A stretch of 64,000 nucleotides of DNA, taken from NCBI GenBank assembly GCA_018907035.1, contig JACCIC010000217.1, positions 26,001 through 90,000 on the forward strand, given 5' to 3'. Positions 49,593-61,015 of the stretch are shown here, in pieces; the stretch's first letter is position 1; every line of letters begins with the position of its first letter. Below the pieces are notes generated by a model, which was given only the letters and a program-made list of their open reading frames with translations, ran no database searches and was not told where the DNA came from. The DNA comes from Sycobia sp. Sy_11. Lineage: Eukaryota; Arthropoda; Insecta; Hymenoptera; Epichrysomallidae. The translations under genes and the position numbers were made by a program.

Positions 49593-50279
49593 AACATTTG
49601 ATATGCATTTAGATTAATTTTTCAACATACCTTTAATTGCATAGTATATACAATTGTAAAAAAAATATGTAACATTAGAAGAAATGTTTTTGAAAATTTT
49701 TATTCTATTGTGCATTTAGCGTATTACTTTGTCCGAATGTTACAAATGAAGACCATTATTATTGCTAACAAGAATTATTGCTAAAATCTATATATATTTA
49801 AATAATACTTTCAAATACATGATCTTCTGAATTATATTCGATTTGAATATTATTTTAATTTGCAAGTATTCTTCTCGCTTTATTTGCTTTGAAATTAAAT
49901 CAAATCCTGTAAGAAGAAAATATAATACAAAGTATTCATTCAAATTTATATGTATTTAAATAAAAATAATAGATCAATGGCACGGTAGCGCCACGAAAGT
50001 GAGTTTAAGAACCGCCAGCCTGGTGCGGCCACTCCACTATTTACTTCTTAATTGAGGTTTCGAATTTTCAATCGAAGAAAAAAATTATTTATTACATCTT
50101 TATCGATAATTTTCCAAAGCCTATCTACTGTTTATGACCTAAAGAATCGTTTCCCGCCGGCATTTTTGGCTAAAAATCAGTTTCTAATATAAAACTCCGT
50201 GTGTGACTATAAAAAATGGTCAGAAAGACTTCTTTTTTATATATATATAGAAATAGTAAATACATAGTAAAAAAGTTCC
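48761..50279. other. AT-rich spacer
   Basis: No gene seen. Contains GCATGCATGCATG-type alternation near 48990 and a (TA)n run at 49540-49588. Confidence 0.4.
49540..49588. repeat. (TA)n microsatellite
   Basis: About 24 TA units. Confidence 0.95.
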
Positions 50280-50630
50280 GATTATGGAGGGTAGAGAGAA
50301 GGAGCGGAAACTCCGCTCGCTTTACATGGGAAAAGCTTATCAAAAACGATGGTAGTTCAGATTTGTCCGGTAGACATCGCTATCTTGGAAATTTCTCGAT
50401 AGTTCTGTGTGCAACAGAGAAAGAAACCAAGGTGAGTAAGGGGAAGAAAAGAAGCAAAAGTAGGGAAGCAGAATTTAACTATCCCCTCTTTCCACGCTCA
50501 CTGCATACCCCCACTCTCTTTTATTCAAATACATACATTTGAACGAGCAGCCAGAAAAGTGTGTCGCTGCTTTTCGACCAATTCTGTTCCAAAGTCCTGC
50601 CGTGTAATTCGACACGAGTTCAGTGGAGTT
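50280..50630 (+). repeat. Dispersed repeat family B, copy 2
   Basis: Same-orientation partner of 34290-34640. The 108-codon ORF across it is not preserved in the other copy and is not called. Confidence 0.65.
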
Positions 50631-50849
50631 TCTACTCCTCTCTGCTCTCCCTAGTAAGATGCTTCATGTATAGTAAGAGGCTTTAATATAATCATTACCT
50701 CTGATAATATAGAGTACAATTAGGTGCAATTATAACAGTGTATCTTTTTCAATATGTAAGGTTGGAGATATACATAAATACTTCTTTTCATTTAGAAGCA
50801 TATAAAAAAATTTTTAAATAAATGTGTGATTTAAATAAATGTTTGAGGA

Positions 50850-51305
50850 ACATTAAGATCTTTAGCAATTTTTCTTGTTATTTGAAGATTTTATGAGGAT
50901 GTAAGTTAAATATATTAAGTATTTTATTTCACTGCAAAATAATGTATTTTTTAGTTATCCAATTGTTTTATTAAAACTATGAACTATACAATATATCACA
51001 AATATTTAGAATTTATAAATAATATTAAAGGATCATGTAGAAAGTAAGTACATTGTAAATAACGCTATTTATAGGTAATATAAAAGTGTTAAAAAGTTGA
51101 TCTTTTATTAAATAATTTTAGATAATTTTATATAATTATATAAAACCAAGGTTCTTTTTAAGAATGCTTGGGCAAATTAAATATGCGCATGTGAAACTGG
51201 ATGTTTTAAAAATAAGAATGTACATTCAAGACAATACTATTCGAGTACTTTAGTTTATAAGTGGTACATCTGGATTAAAGCTTTTGTTAAATTTCTGTCT
51301 AAAGT
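50850..51305. repeat. Inverted-repeat arm C, left outer part
   Basis: Recurs in reverse complement at 63545-64000 (window end): GCAATTTTTCTTGTTATTTG-like start, GGATCATGTAGAAAGTAAGT, AACGCTATTTATAGGTAATA, CATCTGGATTAAAGCTTTTG. Identity is high enough to be obvious by eye, with scattered differences. Confidence 0.8.
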
Positions 51306-52309
51306 AAAAAAGCGTGTAACAGTGCGTGTCCGGTGTCCGCTAATTCGTGGCTCCCGGTCAGCACGCATCGATCCCTGATGCTCAACATGCCACCAAGTTC
51401 TTTTCACGGATCTTCGACACACCCGTTCTACTTTTATGCCAGCTGTACAAGCACAGCTCCGGCTTAACACGCCTCGGCCACTGGTCGCTCAACACGCCAC
51501 CACGTTGCTACCAGTGTACAGGCCCTTCCTAGTTAATTAGACAAGTAAATTTCTCACTCTCGCTCAGTACGCTAGAGCAAGACAATATACCTGTTTTAGG
51601 TTTTTATCGATTTCAGTTTTGACCAAATATACTTCATACTCTCGCTCAGCATGTCACAACAAGACAATATATTTGTCACTAATCAATTTTCGAATGAGGT
51701 TTTACGTGTGACAGTAATAGAAAAAATATATTAAATTTACCAATTAAGAGAAAATTTATTTTGATAAATTTTACGAAAAATAGAAAGAAACTAGAAAACT
51801 AATATTTACAAAAATTTAATAACAATAGCCGACATGGGGTATGCCACGCTACTGCTCGCTTATTTCCCCGGCAGCCGATGCTTCAATCTGTGAAAATACA
51901 AAAAAATCTTTAAAATTACAATTAATAAAAGAAAGGTATATTTTCTTTCTTTTACTGTAGCCTCCGTTCGGACTTTACATAAAATTTATTATCTAAATTC
52001 TGCATGCGCCGAGTGTGCCGAGAGAACTATCGTGCGCTAACGCGCCTACGACAGGTCTCCCTCAAAAGACCAGTTTTGAGGCTGCCGGCACACTCAATTT
52101 TACAGCCAGAGTGCTTCTATTTAAGTTTGAGAGACGAACGGTCTCCCAATCCGAGACAGTTCCTCTCTCACCTCACTGCGCTTAGGAGTTTCGGTGCTCC
52201 CTCCTTAACTCGCTGTGCCGCACCATCAAGCTTCGGTGCTCCCTCTTTACTGTACCGCGCCTACAAGCACCTGGGCTTGCTGGCTGCGGAGATCGTGTAC
52301 GATAGCTAT
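51306..52309. other. Unassigned GC-richer stretch inside inverted-repeat arm C
   Basis: Not matched in the other arm. It contains repeated words (CTCGCTCAGYAYGYY at 51558 and 51642; TTCGGTGCTCCCTC at 52191 and 52233), suggesting a low-copy internal tandem structure. The 154-codon plus-strand ORF at 52004 has no recognisable domain and crosses into the repeat; not called. Confidence 0.35.
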
Positions 52310-52545
52310 TCTACATTCTATATAGGGGAGAATGTATTAATATATAAACACATAGCTGATAAACTGATGTCTGTTGATGCAGTAGATGATATAAAAAACT
52401 GGTATTCCATTAGAATTAGCTTAATAGCTTACATTCTTCAGTATCAAATGAAGTTATTAATTTTTTAAATTTCTGTTACATTTTTACATTTTGAAAATTA
52501 AAAATTTGAACAAGGAGATTTATATTATTATTGTAGGTCTCGTTT
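52310..52545. repeat. Inverted-repeat arm C, left inner part
   Basis: GCTATTCTACATTCTATATA, GGGGAGAATG, TATATAAACACATAG and AACAAGGAGATTTATATTA recur in reverse complement at 60725-61015, more diverged than the outer part. Confidence 0.7.
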
Positions 52546-52928
52546 TACATTTTCTTCTATCTTATTCTATTGTTAGTTTATTTCTATTTATTGATGTTAA
52601 TTTCATTAACTAAATAATTTTATTTTATGTTAAGATTAAAGATTGTTTATAATAGGTGTTAGTGTGCATTAAGTAATTAGATGTAGAATAATAATGCTTT
52701 TATAATTTATTGTTTAATTTTACATATTCTTTTAATTAAAACTATACTTGAAATGTATAATAGAAGGAGTTAATGTTATATATTCATGGTAAATATAAAA
52801 TTTCTGATTCTAAATCGAGTTAAACATTATTAATGAATGCATTTCATTTATTAAATTAAATATATATAGAATTAGTTATTTAAATAATGAATATAAATGC
52901 AATTTTTAATAATAATTATACATTTAAA

Positions 52929-52970
52929 TTGTAACTATCCGCCTCCTATCTTCTTCCTGCGGTTTTAACA
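52929..52970 (+). other. LTR-like end motif, left
   Basis: TGTAACTATCCGCCTCCTATC followed by GCGGTTTTAACA. A direct-orientation partner at 60609-60650 reads TGTAACGATCCTCTCCTATC with GCGGTTTTAACA, there preceded by the polypurine-like GTTCGGGGGCCA. These look like 5' ends of related LTRs, but similarity stops after about 40 bases. Confidence 0.45.
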
Positions 52971-53419
52971 ATTAGATATTTTTTAGGGTTCTTAGGAAGA
53001 TGGAGGACCGTGTCAGGTCGGGCGGATTGATTAGGCGAATAACTCTTTGAAATTTTGTTAGATGCTAATAAAAGTGACTCTATTTATTTAATCACTAAAG
53101 AAAAATAACAATAACAAGAAAAATAATATTAACAATAGGTAATAATAAAACAATTATGTTAGTCGGCTATTCTGCCTTGATTTCGCTGTCACTCCTTATA
53201 AAAAACATAAAAGAACAAAAAATATTATAATATTTTACTATTTAATAATTTCTTTGATATTATAATTTTATATTTCTGCGTATTTCGTCGCGATTTAAAT
53301 TCCTAATCCTATTATCGGCTATTCGGCCTTGAACGATTTTCGTTCTCTCTCTCTTTCTTTACTTTTAGTCGTCTATTCCCATGGCCTGAGTTTTCGTTTT
53401 CTCGCAATTTATCGTATTT

Positions 53420-54465
53420 AATTTTATATCATTCCGAGGGGCTTCTCGTTAATAATATAAAATTATTAATTTTTAAATAATTCAGTTTAATTAATTTAAT
53501 CAAATTATTAATACCTGGTTTTAATTCCTTATTTATTTTTCTAGTATATATTATTTACCTTCGACATGTCTCGCTACAATTTAGATTCGGAGAAACGTCG
53601 CGCTTTTTCCTATAACACTTTAATTATACGGATTTCCCTATGTTGACGATTTATCGACACTTTACTATTATTCTCCATTAGTCTAGATGTATTAACTCGA
53701 GGAGCGCCTCGTCATTAATACCTCGTTAATTTTATCACCGACAAAGGAGCGCCTTTTCTCAGAGATAAAATCTGACTTTCCACCTTTTAACTTTTTGACG
53801 GATTTTACATTTTCTCGGCGGTCGGTGTGTATTAATTCGAACAGCACCTCATCATTAATACACATTTAATTTTATTTCTGACAAAGGATCGCCTTTTCTT
53901 AGAGATAAAATCTGACTTTTCACCTTTTAACTTTTTGACGGATTTTACAATTTCTCGGTGGTCGATGTGTATTAATTCGAGGAACACCTCGTCATTAATA
54001 CACATTTAATTTTATCTTTGACAAAGGAGCGCCTTTTCTCAGAGATAAAACCTGACTCTTAATTTTTTACAGATAAATGGACTGCCCTACGGAGTTTAAT
54101 ATATTATTCCGAGGAGCACCTCTTCAATAGTATATTTTCTAATTCTATTTCTGACAAAGGAGCGCCTTTAATTAGAAATAGAATTTTTTCCTTTTTCGTT
54201 GGCGTTTTCGAGTGTCGCTCGTTGCGGTATTTCTTGTTAGCAAGGGAACGCCCTTTCCTACATAAGAAATTATATCTTCCAACGAGCAAAGGAGAGGCTT
54301 TTTCTCGTTGAAGAGTTTGCACCGAGAGACAACGGGTCGGTCGGTCGAAATGGGCTGTTTCCCTTTCTTCACTTGAGAGGCGCCTTTCTCAGCAAGTGCC
54401 AAAAATTGAACAGGACTTTTATCGAAAAATAACGCACTTTTTTACGAACAAAAAGTACGTTATTT
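53420..54465. repeat. Array of about 13 imperfect hairpins with a shared GC-rich apex
   Basis: Consecutive inverted repeats at 53420-53464, 53690-53720, 53730-53770, 53827-53863, 53870-53910, 53967-54003, 54010-54050, 54098-54136, 54141-54185, 54229-54270, 54276-54313, 54370-54398 and 54427-54465. Most stems have their own outer sequence (for example TATTAA, GTGTATTAA, AATTCTATTTCT, ATTTCTT, AACGAG, CACTTG). Most apices are variants of one core: CGAGGAGCGCCTCG, AAAGGAGCGCCTTT, AAGGGAACGCCCTTT. A 140-base unit is also repeated about three times in tandem (53681-54100), but the remaining hairpins are not copies of it. The array lies downstream of gypsy pol and ORF3 on the minus strand. No coding function seen. 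Confidence 0.8.
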
Positions 54466-54837
54466 CATTTTAAATTATAATTTTATTGGTTCCTATTGGT
54501 TGTTTATTTATTTAGTTATCGCTGGTAGTACCTAGCTATATTATTATACAATACAAGTAAACTAGCTTTTATTTAACATTGGACTATGCGCGTTATTTAT
54601 TCACTTTACTATATCTATATATCTATAATATCTATTACTCGCCACTGAATATCGCACGTTATACTTTCCCTTTTTTTCGGAAGCGGAAATTTATTATGTA
54701 CGAAATTTACGCTATAGAATTTTCGAAACATAAATAATCAACTTACGTTTTTTACGATTGTGACTCGTCGCACCTGTTCGGTCTGAGGAATAATTCTCAA
54801 TGTATGCTTGGTTTCTCCGACTCGGTGCCTATGCCTG

Positions 54838-55447
54838 TCACGACCGATCGGGAAACTCACCAAGTGGCTCGGTTGGCAATGCATATGATGTTTCTTCACA
54901 TACTGGTGTGAGAGGGCGAGGTCTTTTTTCGGTTTCCCTTAGTTCGGTTATAAATTTCGGGTCCAACAATTCTGGCGATGTTGTTCTTGCCCTTTTTGTT
55001 GCTATATCCCCGTGCTGCCTGTTTTCTTCATCAGACTCGTCTGATGACGTCGCTGATGAAGAGGAGGGCGATGAAGATGACGATGACGATGATGATGAAG
55101 ACGACGACGACGACGACGACGTTGATGATGCGGATGATGACGATGATGACGATGACGAGGAGGTGAGGATTTGGATCTCTTTCCTTTCTGATTCATCGTC
55201 ATCTTCCTCAGTCAAATCGATCAGGTCGAAATTTTGTTCCTTTGCTCTGACTGTTAATTTTTTTCTTACGTGATATATCTTGCGGCACTGAGGATTTCGT
55301 TTTTTACGATTCGTGGACGACTTGCCAGTTGTACTAATGGTGTTCGTGCTGTTGGTGTAGCGATTTGTGGACGCCTCGGTCGTCTTGTCGTCGGTTCCGT
55401 ATTTTCTATCACTCTTATGGTTGCCGCTAACACTTGGTCGAACGTTT
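54838..55447 (-). CDS. Extra ORF downstream of gypsy pol: Ser-rich, acidic, SUMO-interaction-like motif
   Basis: A minus-strand frame is open from about 55447 to a stop near 54838, roughly 200 codons without an early ATG. An ATG in another frame sits at 55457 (MVSETFDQVLAATIRV), so either splicing or a frameshift would be needed. The product has a Thr/Ser/Asn-rich N-terminal part, a basic patch (STNRKKRNPQCRK), FDLIDLTEEDDDES (hydrophobic IDLT followed by acidic residues, the layout of a SUMO-interacting motif), a long run of Ser broken by a few Ala, Thr and Pro, then KRARTTSPELLDPKF and a C-terminal PLTPVCEETSYALP. In gypsy elements this position after integrase is where env or accessory ORFs lie, but nothing here looks like an envelope: no signal peptide or membrane segment. 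Function unknown. Confidence 0.5.
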
Positions 55448-55666
55448 CACTAACCATTTTCTAGTAACGTGCAGGCTCAATGAGTCTCCTATTTATATCC
55501 CTTTTTGTAAACAAATCGCGACCTTTCGAACATTCTATTTCACATCCGAATATAAACATTTGATTTTATTATATATTTATCGTCGAATTACGTTCGCTTG
55601 ATATAATAATTTTTAATTTCGACCGAAAATTTCAATTTTAAAATTTTATTTTTTGGAAATTTACCT

Positions 55667-58600
55667 CTATTCGGCCTTGCTTGTAAAATCGAATTCAGAC
55701 AAATCATTTATCCTCTCGTCTTGTAGCCTCCACCTTATCCTTTGCATTTCTCTCCGTATGATTCGCCTTCTTTCCCGTCTCCTACTTTGTGCTGCTGGTG
55801 ACCTTCTATTAAATATTATTCTGTATCCTGTAAGGGTGATTGCCTCCATAACAAAGACTACTTCTGCATTTGTTTGTTCGTTTACCATTGCTAATTTTTC
55901 ATCTTGTTTTATTGCTTTTAAGTCGCTTACGTGTATGTGTTTAATTTTCCTCTTTTTATCGTCTTTTAAATCCTATATTACTGGAGAAATTGTTCGTATT
56001 ACGATAAATGGTCCCTCGAATTTTGGCGCTAATTTTGCGTTAAATGCTACAAGATTATTGGGTAATTTATGTGTTCTTTTTCACACTTTTTCTCCAATTC
56101 TAGGTATCCATATTCGGCGTCTAAAATCGTAATAATGTTTTTGTTTTTTGAAATTCCGTGCTAGTTAGATTCTAGCGAAGTCCAATGTATCTTGTATTCG
56201 TATTTTTATTATCTAATTGTCTTATATCGTTGTTTTTATTTCCACTCCTGGTGAACGTAATTCGCAGTCAAAATTTAAATAAGCAGGTGTATATCCGGTT
56301 GATTCGCTAGGAGCGGTATTACATGCAAAAGATATTTCCGGTATAAATCGATCCCATTATCGTTGATTTTTACCTACATATTGAAAAATCATGGTCTTTA
56401 CCACACGATTCTCGCTTTCTACTGGGTTACACTGTGGTGTGTACGGTGGTGAACGTCGATGTGTGATTTTAGATTTTTCTAATAATGTTACGAAATCTTT
56501 ATTTATAAATTGTCGTCCATTATCCAATATTATTGTGTCTGGACATCCGTGACGTAAAATTATCTGTTCTCTTATAGCATTTATTACAGTTTCTCCAGTG
56601 GTTTTAAGTAGAGGTCGGAATTCAATCCACTTTGTCATCTTATCTTGCATGACTAAAAGCCACGAATTCAGCTTTGTCGAATAAGATAATGGTCCAATTA
56701 GATCGTCAGATACAATTTCCCAAGGTTGTTGGATTTGCGTTGCAGGCATCATACCTGCAGGTGTTTGTTCTGATATTTTATATTTCTGGCATATATCACA
56801 ATTTCGGACGTATTTTTTAGCTATTCTTAACATTCCAGGCCAATAATATAGTTTTGCTGGCGTGCAAGTGTTTTCGCCACGCCTAGATGTCCAGCTGTAG
56901 GATCATTATGTATTTTTTTAATACGTCATTTTGTTCTGATTTTGAAACACATATTTTCCATTGTAATGCTTCATCTATTCCATTAAAGTCAAGTATAGCT
57001 TTATTTGATTTTATGCTTTATATATTTCATTAAAGTCAAGCTTATTATTCTCTATACAATAATCAGAATTATTTCCCGGATCGGTTTTGACGGCTGATAT
57101 ACATTTCATATACCAGTCCTCTTCGGGTTTGTTTACATTACACAGCTCTACAGGTTGGCGAGACAGTGTGTCGGCGAGAAGATTATCGTTGCCTGATCGA
57201 TACTTAATTTCGAAGTCATATGGACTAAGTTTGAGAGCCCATCTAGCTAAACGTCCTGACGGGTTTTCTATTTTGTTTAACCATTTTAAAGACTGGTGAT
57301 CCGTCAGTACAATAAAATAGTAACCTTCAAGATATTTAAGTTCAAGTCAGTTCAAGTCAGTACAATAAAATAGTAAACTTCCGGATAGCCCACTTAATGG
57401 CCAGACACTTGAGCTCCGTTGCACAATAATTTTTTTCTGCAGGTGTGAGAGTGCGACTGACATACGCAATAATGCGTTAATTTTTTTCGCATGATTGTGT
57501 AAGGGCGACTCCTAATTCTTCGGTGCTTGCATGGGTTCTTTCAAAACACTTCAAAACACTCAAAACACTTCTTTCAAAATTTTTAAATGGTCGTTGAATG
57601 TTTTTTTAAATAATGACAATGTCGTCTAAATATGCAAAAACATTTGGAGCCATTTCAGCGGTAATCACCTGCTCCAATAATCGTTGTAAAGTTGCAGGTA
57701 CGGAATGTAGTCCAAAGTGCATGACGGTGAATTCATATAACCCTTTGCCAGGAACGGTAAATGAAGTGATCGGCCATCTTTCTGGTGTGAGTGCTACTTG
57801 CCAGTAGCCTCTCTTTAAATCAATTGTATCTAGCTTCTCGTAACCTATCTAAAATTGCATTAATTTGCGGTAACGGATATGCGTCTTTTTTCATGACTGT
57901 GAATTTTTCGAAAGGTGACGCAAAAACGATCTTCTCCATTTTTCTTTTTAACTATGACAATCGATAAGCTCCAGGGGCTACTAGACGGTTGTATCACCCA
58001 TTCTTGCAACATTTTATCGACTTCCGAATTTATAGTATTTTGCCTTATCGGATTTCTTAGTCTATATTTCTGTTTGATTGGAGTATTTTCTTCCAAAACA
58101 ATTTTATGTTGCAATAACGGTTTTAGCCCTTTTATATTTTCTAATTTTTTCTTTTCTTTTGAAATAAATTCATCTAATATTATTTTCTCATTTGTTTTTA
58201 AGTATATTAAACCAACATCTTCTAATTTACCAATATGTTCCTCGTTTGCATTTTTTGTTTGAGTAATAATTCGTTTATTTATTCGAAATTCGGTATTTAA
58301 TTTTCTTAATGCATCAATTGCGAGAAGCATTGGCTGATGTAACGTATCTAATATCAAGAAATCTTGTAAAAGTCTTAAGCCTTGAGTATATATAGATCCC
58401 GAAATTCAATCACCTAATTTTGCTTCGTGACCGTCTCCTAATACAGCTATTCTATTACCTTCTTTATTTCGAAAACTATAACGTAAACAGACTTCGGATA
58501 ACTGTTTGTTTACGTACGAACTGATGGATCCCGTATCGATAAGTGCATTTATTTTACAATCACCTATCATTACTCCAGTAAATAATCTATTATCTAATTC

Positions 58601-58750
58601 GTAATTCTGTTTTAGGACCGGTTTCTCTTTATAATCCAGTGCATCAATTGGTTTATTGATATATTCTTCTGGGTGAGCTCAAACGTAGTTAACAAGCCGA
58701 GCCCTTAGTAAAGGTATATTTCCTTCACTATCTACGTTTATTTTTCGAAG
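55667..58750 (-). mobile_element. Ty3/gypsy retrotransposon pol (protease to integrase), 5'-truncated
   Basis: High to low on the minus strand. Protease: CKINALIDTGSISSYVN with the active-site DTG (about 58540). RT start: KLNTEFRINKRIITQ, then IKQKYRLRNPIRQNTINSEV, PSSSPWSLSIVIVKKKNGED; the YxDD region is damaged by frameshifts near 57860-57600. RNase H: LKWLNKIENPSGRLARWAL and IKYRSGNDNLLADTLSRQ. Integrase: CDICQKYKISEQTPAG, WEIVSDDLIGPL, DNGRQFINKDFV and YTPQCNPVESENRVVK (the usual HPxxNxxxE is changed to TPQCNPVE). C-terminal end: LAPKFEGPFIVRTISPVI and KHIHVSDLKAI, stopping at 55667. Gag is not found above 58800, where a poly-A-like run and an opposite-strand LTR follow. Non-functional. 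Confidence 0.88.
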
Positions 58751-58963
58751 CTCATCTCGTTAGACGATATACCCATGATACGCGATTAGACATTTTCTAC
58801 TTTCAAAAAAAAAAAAAAACAAATTTTTATTATTTTATCTAATATTGTATGTTTTTTTACTGTAATAATATTTACAATATTAATTCAAGTTGGAATTTTT
58901 AATAATTTAAAAATTTAATTTTCGGTCTTACCTTTATTTTTTATATATTCTGACCGGCCAAAC

Positions 58964-59336
58964 TGTCGCTCCGTGGTTGCGAAACCGAATGTTCGCGCGT
59001 GAAAGCGAAAATGTGCGAAGCGCGAGCCTTGAGAGTGCGCGAAGTACACGCACGAAAGAGGAAGTTGAGAGAAGAATCCTTCGTCTCTTCCGAGCTGCCG
59101 AGGAAGACAGGTACGTCGGGAAGAGAAACAACCTTTCTCTCGAGCCTATCGCCCACTGACGCGATCTGCATCCAGAGCATACCGACGCCCCCATCTGCGT
59201 TTACATCGGAACGTTCCGGGCAGCCACGCCTGATCGAGCGACCATCCATCCTCGTGGCCGTCCTCCAAAGGCCACCCGAGCTCCAAAAGCTCATCGAGAG
59301 TACGGGGCAGAAGGAAGGAGGGAAGGAAGCTCTACC

Positions 59337-59372
<36 letters not shown>

Positions 59373-59783
59373 AAGAATTCGGTAAGTAGCCTCTCAATTT
59401 ATTAATATGTGATGTGCGCGTCTTGGTATGAGCGCGTGCCAACGTTGTACGGCCGCATGCGCGAGTGTCCCGTGCTGAAGCTACTACGCGTAGTGTCCCC
59501 CCTTTTCCCTTCCCTGCCGTGTCCATCTATGTTCGCGGAACCAGCTCCGTGTCGATTGTCGTCGCCGCGCGGAGAACGGATTTCTGTAGATGGCGAAATT
59601 GTAATGCCGTGTAATACCGAGTAAGGTGATATGTATTGTTCGCGAGTGTGAGTAATAAATTATTAATAATATCGAAAGAAGCCCACTGTCGTCATTTCAG
59701 TTCCCCGTTCCCCGTTTCCAGTTACAGCGACGCCGACGCCACTAGAGATCTTTAAGGTAAGCGCCCGCGAAAAGCGGGTTACA
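58964..59783 (+). mobile_element. LTR with adjacent primer-binding-site-like sequence, plus strand
   Basis: Starts TGTCGCTCCGTGGTTGCG and ends GCGGGTTACA (TGT...ACA). Two bases later TGGCGCCCAACAGATGAGG resembles a tRNA primer-binding site directly behind a 5' LTR. AGTAATAAATTATTAAT at 59650 could supply a poly(A) signal before the CCACTGTCGTCATTTC end. GC-rich and with a (GA)n run at 59341-59368. Its orientation is opposite to the gypsy pol next to it, and less than 300 bases of leader follow, so it is an isolated LTR-plus-leader fragment of another element. Confidence 0.65.
59341..59368. repeat. (GA)n microsatellite
   Basis: Fourteen GA units inside the LTR; the ORFs on both strands over it are shadows. 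Confidence 0.9.
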
Positions 59784-60608
59784 AATGGCGCCCAACAGAT
59801 GAGGCCCGATGGACATATATAAAATTATATTATTCTAGCGAGCCCGAGTCGCGTACAGTAGCAGGGTAGTTCGTGTAATAAATCATAAACTACGAGAAAA
59901 GAATCGAATCTAGGTCGGAAACACGACGCGAAGACAGAAAGCTAAAAATGTGCCGTTTAATGGGCACGTCGCAGACACGTACGGCCATATTGGAGAGCGG
60001 CGCATGAAAATGCGCAGTAGCGCCGTTGCGCGTAGCAGAGGTGGCCAGCAAGACTGAGGAGATGAACACTTCCCCCCCTCCGCCGCCACTCATTAAAATT
60101 CGTTTTCCCCTTGCAAAAGGTTTAATATGACGTAATTGTTAAATGGAAATGTTAATAAAAGTAATGTCGAGTCAGCCGTGTCCCCGTAAACTAAATATAA
60201 CAATAAAATTATAATAATATTAATATATACATGAGTGGTGTAAGTTTAAATAGTCTATTTACATAGTAATATTTATGAAATTTCATTAAATTATGTTTCA
60301 TTTATTTTATATTCATAAACTTATTCACAAGATAAATATGCACTCTATTTAATCTATATTTACCATTTCTTATATATTACATATCATATTACATATATCT
60401 TTTGTATTTGCTATATACCCGTATAAAATATTTTATATTTACATACTTACTATTACTAATTTAAAAATCCTGAACTGTATACAACTGCCCTTCTCCCTGT
60501 CGTTCAGCTCACTAGCTTGAAGAAAGCGAGTTACAATATACATAAAAAAAAAAGTTATTCACGTTTTTTTAAACGCTTTGTACTAGTCTCTGTTCGGGGG
60601 CCATGTAA
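59784..60608. other. LTR leader remnant and spacer
   Basis: GC-rich to about 60110 (CGACGCGAAGACAG, GCGCAGTAGCGCCGTTGCGCG), then AT-rich. No coding region recognised. At its end GTTCGGGGGCCA looks like a polypurine tract in front of the LTR-like TGTAACG at 60609. Confidence 0.45.
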
Positions 60609-60650
60609 CGATCCTCTCCTATCTTCATTTTGCGGTTTTAACAAAGTGGT
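60609..60650 (+). other. LTR-like end motif, right
   Basis: Partner of the motif at 52929 in the same orientation; see that entry. Confidence 0.45.
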
Positions 60651-60724
60651 AATAATTTATAAATAATGATTGCAAAGAGTAAATTGCATATTTTTAGTTT
60701 ATGCATAATATAATTCTTATGTAA

Positions 60725-61015
60725 ATAATATTTGCACAATAATAATAGTAATATAAATCTCCTTATTCAAATTTTTTAACTTGAAGGAAAATATAAAAAT
60801 GTAATAAGTAAAAAAAATTAATTACTTCATTTAAAACTGAAAAATGTAAGCTGTGACGCTAATTTTGTTGAAAGATCGGTTTTTGTTTTCATATCATCTG
60901 TTGCGTTATCAGGCATCATTTTATCAGTTTCTATTCATCTGTTATTCTATTTATCTATTCATTCTATGTGTTTATATATTAGTCCATCCTCCCCTACATA
61001 GAATGTAGAATAGCC
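60725..61015. repeat. Inverted-repeat arm C, right inner part
   Basis: Reverse-complement partner of 52310-52545; carries TAATATAAATCTCCTTATTC and CCCCTACATAGAATGTAGAATAGCC. Confidence 0.7.

Noticed and set aside
53681..54100. Possible CRISPR-like array of repeats and spacers
   Set aside because: Eukaryotic context, repeats of about 140 bases with internal hairpins, no unique uniform spacers and no cas genes.
54800..55273. Plus-strand acidic poly-Asp ORF of 157 codons
   Set aside because: It is the complement of the Ser-rich minus-strand ORF downstream of gypsy pol; low-complexity shadow.
58934..59624. Several overlapping 60-130-codon ORFs on both strands
   Set aside because: GC-rich LTR sequence keeps all frames open; no domain, and a GA repeat inside.
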